Below, one piece after another: positions 13,031 to 17,221 of a DNA stretch of 18,270 bases. This DNA comes from Colimorpha sp002372855. Its GTDB lineage: Bacteria > Bacteroidota > Bacteroidia > Bacteroidales > P3. The position numbers and the translations under genes were made by a program. The number at the start of each line of letters is the position of its first letter. Positions within the stretch are counted from its first letter, which is position 1. The notes under the pieces were generated by a model that did not search any database, was not told the DNA's origin, and saw nothing but the letters and a program-made list of their open reading frames with translations. The stretch is from the NCBI GenBank assembly GCA_946621635.1, contig CAMOOR010000040.1, positions 1 to 18,270 of the forward strand, written 5' to 3'.

Positions 13031-14044
13031 AATAATCGGGCAGGGCAGGGCGCCGCGGTGGACGGTTTCCTTCTTGCCTATCTTATAGATGACTCCCAGC
13101 TCGAAGGCTCCCAGCGTGTGGCTGGCTTCGGCGAGGGTGGAGAGGTTGGCGTCGTAGCTCAGGCCGAAGATCCACGACGTCCATTCCACCGCCAGGTTCA
13201 CCGACAGCGCGTCGCCGTGTCGTCCCAGCAGTCCGGCGCTGAAGGCGAGGTAGTTGCGGGGGCGCTCGTTGAAGTACCACTTCAGGTCGGCGCCGTAGAC
13301 CAGCTCGGAGAATTCTTTTTGCATCTGGAATCCCACCACGGGCAGCACGCTCCACTGCGGATGGAAGCGCCATTCGGCACGCGCATAGGCGTTCCAGCGG
13401 CGGCTGAGGCGGGTGTCGCTCAGGCCCAGGTAGGAGATGTCGGGCTCGTTGATGTTGCGCACCGAGAGGCCGGCTTTGGCGTAGAGCTCGTCGTGTATCT
13501 GCCAGAACCACGCCGCGCCCGCTCCGAGGGTGGGGTAGAGGGCCTTCTCGCGCACAAAGGTCTCGGTGCCGTCGGCCAGGTCGATGTCCTCCACATTGAA
13601 GCCCACCTGCCCCACGCCGCCTTCGATGCCGAGGGAGACGAGGTGCTCGCCGTCGCCCAGGGCCTGGAAGAAGGAGAGGATGGCGCTGGCCGACGTGGAG
13701 CCGTAGTTCAGCTCGCCGGCACGGTCGTTGCTCACCCAGGCTCCGATGCTGAGGCCGTTGTGGTTGCGCTTGCTGCGCGTCAGGCTCAACTCGGCGGTGG
13801 CGCTGATGGTCTGGAAGGGGGTGGTGACGGAGGCCCACTGGTTGCGGTAGATGATGCCGAAGCGTCCCACGCCGTCGAAGAACCCGCTATAGGCCGGATT
13901 GAACAGCAGCGGGTCCAGGTCCAGCATCGAGAAGTGGATGTCCTGAGCCTTGGCGGAATTGAAAATTGAAAATTGAAAAATGAAAAGGAGGCTGACGCAT
14001 AACGTCAACTTAACCAATCCTTTTATGAACCCCGATAGTTTCAA
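13028..14044 (-). CDS. PorP/SprF-family outer-membrane protein (type IX secretion-associated)
   Basis: A 338-residue barrel protein with the family opening after the signal: QDIHFSMLDLDPLLFNPAYSG (about residues 34-54), then GRFGIIYRNQWASVTTPFQT (about 59-78), the pattern that identifies PorP/SprF. Later strands include NGLSIGAWVSNDRAG, YPTLGAGAAWFW, LYAKAGLSVRNINEPD and a C-terminal ELGVIYKIGKK. Such proteins sit in the outer membrane and anchor or energise T9SS components, or act in gliding-type machinery with a PorE/SprE-type partner. The start is ambiguous: no in-frame ATG precedes the signal core, so TTG at 14042-14044 (or TTG at codon 10) is used. The signal core FIFQFSIFNS is written by 7-bp repeats. 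It lies 52 bp after tsaD. Confidence 0.88.
   Translation of the reverse strand: MKLSGFIKGLVKLTLCVSLLFIFQFSIFNSAKAQDIHFSMLDLDPLLFNPAYSGFFDGVGRFGIIYRNQWASVTTPFQTISATAELSLTRSKRNHNGLSIGAWVSNDRAGELNYGSTSASAILSFFQALGDGEHLVSLGIEGGVGQVGFNVEDIDLADGTETFVREKALYPTLGAGAAWFWQIHDELYAKAGLSVRNINEPDISYLGLSDTRLSRRWNAYARAEWRFHPQWSVLPVVGFQMQKEFSELVYGADLKWYFNERPRNYLAFSAGLLGRHGDALSVNLAVEWTSWIFGLSYDANLSTLAEASHTLGAFELGVIYKIGKKETVHRGALPCPII
13958..13985. repeat. 7-bp array (ATTGAAA) in the PorP-like signal-peptide region
   Basis: Four units ATTGAAA, ATTGAAA, ATTGAAA, AATGAAA. On the minus strand they encode FIFQFSIFN in the signal peptide. Seven is not a multiple of three, so loss or gain of a unit would shift the frame. 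Confidence 0.88.
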
Positions 14045-14053
14045 TTTTCAACT
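13987..14053 (-). repeat. 67-bp segment duplicated at the 5' ends of the PorE-like and PorP-like genes (copy 2)
   Basis: Partner of 12948-13014 (61/67 identical, no gaps). Part of it, the start-codon region TTGAAACTATCGGGGTTCAT, is repeated once more 30 bp upstream (around 14055-14074) on the minus strand. Confidence 0.9.
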
Positions 14054-14099
14054 AATGAACCCCGATAGTTTCAATTTTCAATTTTCAATTTTCAATTTA
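14039..14099. repeat. 7-bp array (TTTCAAT) and tandem start duplication at the tsaD/PorP junction
   Basis: TTTCAAT heptamers run from 14070 to the TAA stop of tsaD (14097-14099). A 30-bp tandem duplicate of the PorP-like start region lies at its left. On the minus strand the upstream copy gives an 8-codon frame (MKLSGFIS if TTG initiates) ending in TGA just before the real gene. Confidence 0.82.
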
Positions 14100-15173
14100 T
14101 CGTGTGTATGGCGGCAGGCTGATGTCGGCGAATTCGCCTTTCAGGTACTTGAAATATCCGGCAATGCCCACCATGGCGGCGTTGTCGGTGCAGAACTTGA
14201 ACGGCGGTATGAAGGCCTGCCAGCGGTGCTTGTCGCAGATGCGCTGCAACTCGCTGCGCAGGCGGCTGTTGGCGCTGACGCCTCCGGCGATGGCCACCTG
14301 GCGCACATTGTATTTCAGGGCCGCTTTCTCGACCTTCTTCAGCAGGAAGTCCACGATGGTCTTCTGGATGGAAGCGCAGAGGTCGGCCTTGTGTTTCTCG
14401 ATGAAGTCGGGGTCCTCCTTCAGGCGGTCGCGCAGGAAATAAAGGAACGACGTCTTGATGCCGGAGAAGGAGTAGTCGTAGCCCGCAATCTGGGGCGTGG
14501 CAAAGTGGAAGGCGTCGGCATTGCCCTCCTTGGCCAGGCGGTCGATGATGGGGCCGCCGGGGTAGCCGAGGTCCATGATTTTGGCCGCCTTGTCGATGGC
14601 CTCGCCGGCGGCGTCGTCGATGGTCTGACCCAGTATCTCCATGTCGAAGTGGCTGTGCAGCAGCAGTATCTGCGTGTGTCCGCCGCTGACGAGCAGGCAG
14701 ATGAATGGGAAAGTCGGCCTCACCCCAGCCCCTCTCCCGGGGAGAGGGGAGGCTTGCGCAGGCTGTTGGAGGCTCTGCCCCTCTCCTTGGGAGAGGGGTT
14801 GGGGTGAGGCTTGGATGAAGTGGCTGAGCACATGCGCCTGCAGGTGGTTCACCTCGATGATAGGTTTGCCAAGGGCCTGGGCGAAGCTCTTGGCGAAGCT
14901 CACGCCCACCATCAGGCTCCCCATCAGTCCCGGCCCGCGGGTGAAGGCCACGGCGTCGATTTCCTCCTTGCGGATGCCCGCCTCGCGGATGGCGCCGTCC
15001 ACCACGGGGATGATATTCTGTTCGTGCGCGCGGCTCGCCAGCTCGGGCACCACACCGCCGTATTGCTCGTGAACTTTCTGACTTGCAATGACATTGCTCA
15101 ACAACACATCGTCGCGCAGCACTGCCGCCGACGTGTCGTCGCAACTCGATTCTATAGCTAATAAAGTAGTCAT
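14097..15173 (-). CDS. tsaD: tRNA threonylcarbamoyladenosine (t6A37) synthesis protein TsaD, with an in-frame repeat insert
   Basis: A 358-residue cytoplasmic ASKHA-fold protein that transfers threonylcarbamoyl to A37 of ANN-decoding tRNAs together with TsaB/TsaE. Seen: LLAIESSCDDTSAA (4-17), GGVVPELASRAHEQNI (about 39-54), FTRGPGLMGSLMVG (78-91), the metal-binding pair His110/His114 in VNHLQAHVLSH, LLVSGGHTQ, the AAGEAIDKAAK region, GYPGGPIID, GYDYSFSGIKTSF, AIAGGVSANSRLR and DNAAMVG. Between LSHFI and FPFICLLVSGG an extra stretch (about residues 121-154) is encoded by a C-rich palindromic element, making the protein longer than the usual 335-340 residues. The start at 15171-15173 gives the family N-terminus and lies just downstream of a good promoter; an ATG further upstream (15224) would precede the transcription start. 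Essential-gene motifs are intact. Confidence 0.95.
   Translation of the reverse strand: MTTLLAIESSCDDTSAAVLRDDVLLSNVIASQKVHEQYGGVVPELASRAHEQNIIPVVDGAIREAGIRKEEIDAVAFTRGPGLMGSLMVGVSFAKSFAQALGKPIIEVNHLQAHVLSHFIQASPQPLSQGEGQSLQQPAQASPLPGRGAGVRPTFPFICLLVSGGHTQILLLHSHFDMEILGQTIDDAAGEAIDKAAKIMDLGYPGGPIIDRLAKEGNADAFHFATPQIAGYDYSFSGIKTSFLYFLRDRLKEDPDFIEKHKADLCASIQKTIVDFLLKKVEKAALKYNVRQVAIAGGVSANSRLRSELQRICDKHRWQAFIPPFKFCTDNAAMVGIAGYFKYLKGEFADISLPPYTR
14717..14810. repeat. C-rich palindromic element inserted in tsaD
   Basis: Outer arms at 14717-14738 and 14789-14810 pair over 22 bp with one mismatch. Inside lie two smaller CCCCTCTCC/GGAGAGGGG hairpins. The sequence type (CCTCACCCC, CCCCTCTCC) is that of dispersed palindromic repeats known from many bacterial genomes, which translate to PLS.GEG or SPSPGERG-like peptides. 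It stays open in all three minus-strand frames. Confidence 0.88.
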
Positions 15174-15194
15174 ATCATTAGTAATAACAAAATG

Positions 15195-15225
15195 CAAAAA
15201 TACCACTTTTCTCCGACATGGCAAA
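15195..15225 (-). promoter_or_regulatory. tsaD promoter
   Basis: Minus-strand TTTG (15222-15225), a 19-base spacer, then TATTTTTG (15195-15202) followed by CA: a full match to the Bacteroidota TTTG-N19-21-TAnnTTTG pattern. Expected transcription start is near 15188, about 15 bases before the tsaD ATG. This decides the start choice. Confidence 0.85.
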
Positions 15226-15266
15226 ATTTTTTATTCCCCACCCCATGCCGACCATCCGCCCCAATC

Positions 15267-15294
15267 GTAGAGACGTAGCACACTGCGCCTCTAC
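15267..15294. repeat. Imperfect hairpin GTAGAGACG...CGCCTCTAC
   Basis: Arms GTAGAGACG (15267-15275) and CGCCTCTAC (15286-15294) pair with one A-C mismatch around a 10-base loop. The GTAGAGACG...CTCTAC style is that of small dispersed hairpin repeats; only one copy is in this window, so its repeat nature is not shown here. Confidence 0.5.
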
Positions 15295-15296
15295 AT

Positions 15297-15331
15297 TAAC
15301 TCTTAACTCATAACTCATCACTCATAACTGA
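15297..15331. repeat. 7-bp array (TAACTCA), intergenic
   Basis: Five heptamers: TAACTCT, TAACTCA, TAACTCA, TCACTCA, TAACTGA. A third unrelated heptamer sequence in this window. Confidence 0.88.
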
Positions 15332-15346
15332 TACATGATTCGGCCC

Positions 15347-15435
15347 TTCTTATATCGTTCCTATATACTTCTCATATAGTTCTTATATCATCTATATAAG
15401 AAGTATATGAGAAGTATATAAGAACAATATAAGAA
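15347..15435. repeat. Long inverted repeat built from 11-bp units
   Basis: Left arm 15347-15388 and right arm 15394-15435 are complementary at 39 of 42 positions around the 5-base loop CATCT. Each arm is itself made of 11-bp steps (ATATACTTCTC, ATATAGTTCTT; ATATAAGAACA twice). One extra unit follows on the right. It is very AT-rich and without a T-tract, so it is not a standard terminator. Confidence 0.9.
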
Positions 15436-15536
15436 CAATATAAGAAATGTCCTATTATGTACCTCTTCGACCCCAGTTTGGGTGCTGTCGGGGAACTGTT
15501 TGGAAGGGGCGAAAATGTTAAAAATATTGTTTTTGG

Positions 15537-15566
15537 TTGTTGATTTGAATTTTTTTATTACTTTTG
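15537..15566 (+). promoter_or_regulatory. Promoter of the small outer-membrane barrel gene
   Basis: TTG at 15537-15539, a 19-base spacer, then TACTTTTG (15559-15566) followed by CA: a good match to the Bacteroidota consensus. The leader would be about 57 bases and is AT-rich. Confidence 0.8.
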
Positions 15567-15629
15567 CATTTGAAATGAAAAGTGAAATTTTTTAACATTT
15601 ATTAATAACACATTAAAAATCAACACAAA

Positions 15630-16103
15630 ATGAAGAAATTATTTATTGCTATCGTGGCCGTTTTTGCTATGAGCACTGTGGCCAGCGCACAGATTCAGAC
15701 CCTCGGTGTCCGCGTTGGCGGCGGTCAGGGTTATGGTGCCGAACTTTCCGCCCAGTGGGGCTTCATGGGTCAGCGTCTCGAGACCGACCTCGGTTGGGGC
15801 AGCTATGACCACCACTCCAACATCAGCCTTGCCGGTATCTACCAGTGGACCGGTGAAATCGGAAGCGGCTTCGGCTGGTATGCCGGTGTCGGTGCCCGTC
15901 TCTCCATGTGGAGCTACGAATCCGGCTACGAGAATGGTGACACCAAGTTCGCCCTCGCCCTTGTCGGCCAGGCCGGTATCGAATACAACTTCGACGCCAT
16001 CCCCTTCCAGCTGTCGCTCGACATCCGCCCCAACTTCTGGCTCCTCCCCGAGACCAGTTTCCACTGGGGTGACATCGCCCTCGGTATCCGCTACCGTTTC
16101 TAA
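15630..16103 (+). CDS. Small secreted outer-membrane beta-barrel protein
   Basis: A 157-residue protein with a textbook signal peptide (MKKLFIAIVAVFAMSTVASA, cleaved before Q21). The mature part of about 137 residues consists of alternating amphipathic strands rich in Gly and aromatic residues (LGVRVGGGQGYGAELSAQWGF, RLETDLGWGSY, GWYAGVGARLSMWSY, ALVGQAGIEYNF, LSLDIRPNFWLL) and ends LGIRYRF, with the C-terminal Phe used for outer-membrane assembly. This fits an 8-stranded OmpA/OmpX-type small barrel. No enzymatic motif is present and the exact role is unknown. It has its own consensus promoter and a strong terminator, so it is a monocistronic unit that may be well expressed. Confidence 0.85.
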   Translation: MKKLFIAIVAVFAMSTVASAQIQTLGVRVGGGQGYGAELSAQWGFMGQRLETDLGWGSYDHHSNISLAGIYQWTGEIGSGFGWYAGVGARLSMWSYESGYENGDTKFALALVGQAGIEYNFDAIPFQLSLDIRPNFWLLPETSFHWGDIALGIRYRF

Positions 16104-16128
16104 GACACTGATTATTCAGCATATTATG

Positions 16129-16160
16129 GTTGCCTCCTGCCCAGGAGGCAACTTTTTTTT
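16129..16160 (+). terminator. Rho-independent terminator of the small barrel gene
   Basis: Stem GTTGCCTCCTG (16129-16139) pairs with CAGGAGGCAAC (16142-16152), 11 bp perfect with a CC tip, followed by eight T (16153-16160). Confidence 0.95.
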
Positions 16161-16189
16161 GCCCATGTCGGGAAATGTGTGTATTTTTG
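16158..16189 (+). promoter_or_regulatory. Promoter of the ROK kinase gene
   Basis: TTTG at 16158-16161, a 20-base spacer, then TATTTTTG (16182-16189) followed by CATTTT. The -33 box is formed by the end of the terminator T-tract of the preceding gene. The whole block closely resembles the tsaD promoter (shared CATGTCGG in the spacer). Confidence 0.85.
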
Positions 16190-16225
16190 CATTTTAAAAT
16201 TTGATAATAATAAGCAGAAAAAGAT

Positions 16226-17158
16226 ATGAAGTATTCTATTGGAGTTGACATGGGCGGCACCAACACCGACCTGGGTCTGGTGACCGAAAACGGAAACATC
16301 GTGCAGCGTCGCAACCTGCCGACGAACGTCTACACGCAGTTCGAACCCTACATCAAGGAGATGATGAAGGTTGTGGACGAGATGCTGGAGGCGCAGCGCG
16401 CCATCGACGGCCAGGCGGTGCACCTGGAAGGCATCGGCGTGGGAGCCCCGAACGGCAACTTCTACACCGGATGCGTGGACAACGCGCCCAACCTGACGAT
16501 GAAGGGTGTGCTGGACTTCGGCAAGGAGATCCACAAGTGGAAGGATGTGCCTGTGGTGCTGAGCAACGACGCCAACGCGGCGGCCTACGGCGAGTATGTA
16601 TATGGCGGTGCGCGCGGCATGAAGCACTTCATCATGTTCACCCTCGGCACGGGTGTGGGCAGCGGCATCGTCATCGACGGTCGCCTGGTGCACGGCAGCA
16701 CCGGCGCCGCCGGCGAGCTGGGCCACGCCATTCTCTACCAGCACGGGCGCAAGTGCACCTGCGGGCGCGAGGGTTGCCTCGAGACCTACACCTCGGCCCG
16801 TGGCATCGTACAGACCTACTGCGAGCTGAAGGGTTGCGAGGTGACGCCCGACATCACGAGCAAGATGATCGGCGAGCTGGCGCACCAGGGCGACCCCGTG
16901 GCCCTGAAGACCTGGGCCACCGTGGGCGACCAGTTGGGTCTGGCCATGGCCAACGCCGTTACCTTCTCGGCTCCCGAGGCCATCTTCCTCATGGGCGGCC
17001 CCGCCCAGGTGGGCGAGCCGTTGCTGAAGCCCCTGCGCGAGGCCTTCGACAAGTACCTGCTCAATATCTTCCAGGGCTCGTGTACCATCCGCATGAGCGA
17101 GCTGAAAGCCAACGAGGTGGCCATCCTCGGCGCCGCGGCGCTGCTGAAGATGAAATAG
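16226..17158 (+). CDS. ROK-family sugar kinase (glucokinase-like)
   Basis: A 310-residue cytoplasmic kinase that phosphorylates a hexose using ATP. ROK hallmarks in order: the phosphate loop VDMGGTNTDLGLV (about 7-19), GIGVGAPNG (about 71-79), the catalytic base in LSNDANAAAYGE (Asp115), LGTGVGSGIVIDGRL, GSTGAAGELGH with its metal-ligand His, and the zinc motif CTCGREGCLE (CxCGxxGCxE, about 177-186). The C-terminal ATP-binding end shows IFLMGGPA and ILGAAALLK. The length is typical. Substrate cannot be read from motifs alone. The next gene, a GH92 mannosidase 63 bp downstream, makes mannose a reasonable alternative to glucose. A consensus promoter lies about 40 bases upstream. Confidence 0.92.
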   Translation: MKYSIGVDMGGTNTDLGLVTENGNIVQRRNLPTNVYTQFEPYIKEMMKVVDEMLEAQRAIDGQAVHLEGIGVGAPNGNFYTGCVDNAPNLTMKGVLDFGKEIHKWKDVPVVLSNDANAAAYGEYVYGGARGMKHFIMFTLGTGVGSGIVIDGRLVHGSTGAAGELGHAILYQHGRKCTCGREGCLETYTSARGIVQTYCELKGCEVTPDITSKMIGELAHQGDPVALKTWATVGDQLGLAMANAVTFSAPEAIFLMGGPAQVGEPLLKPLREAFDKYLLNIFQGSCTIRMSELKANEVAILGAAALLKMK

Positions 17159-17165
17159 AAAAAAC

Positions 17166-17219
17166 GATAGGTCTTATAGGACATATAAGTCTTATAGGGC
17201 CTATAAGTCTTATACAACC
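17166..17219. repeat. 9-bp tandem array (TATAAGTCT type) between the ROK and GH92 genes
   Basis: Six units in strict 9-bp register: GATAGGTCT, TATAGGACA, TATAAGTCT, TATAGGGCC, TATAAGTCT, TATACAACC. The array contains the palindrome CTTATAGG-G-CCTATAAG (17191-17207). It nearly fills the gap and ends two bases before the GH92 start codon. Confidence 0.92.
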
Positions 17220-17221
17220 TT

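Larger units (their letters stand above)
15226..15536. other. Gene-free divergent intergenic region, repeat-rich
   Basis: The stretch between the tsaD promoter and the promoter of the small barrel gene holds no credible coding sequence. It contains an imperfect hairpin (15267-15294), a TAACTCA heptamer array (15297-15331), a long 11-bp-phased inverted repeat (15347-15435) and about 100 bp (15437-15536) in which only a small CCCAGTTTGGG stem is visible. Confidence 0.75.

Noticed and set aside
14717..14810. Palindromic element in tsaD as an insertion sequence or intron
   Set aside because: It has no transposase, and the reading frame is open across it. It is too short for an intron and fits a small dispersed palindrome instead.
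15174..15224. An earlier in-frame ATG that would extend TsaD by 17 residues
   Set aside because: The extension lies upstream of the predicted transcription start of a consensus promoter, and the family N-terminus begins at MTTLLAIESSCDD.
15297..15440. CRISPR array in the repeat-rich intergenic region
   Set aside because: Repeat units are 7 and 11 bp and directly adjacent, without unique spacers, and no cas gene is near.
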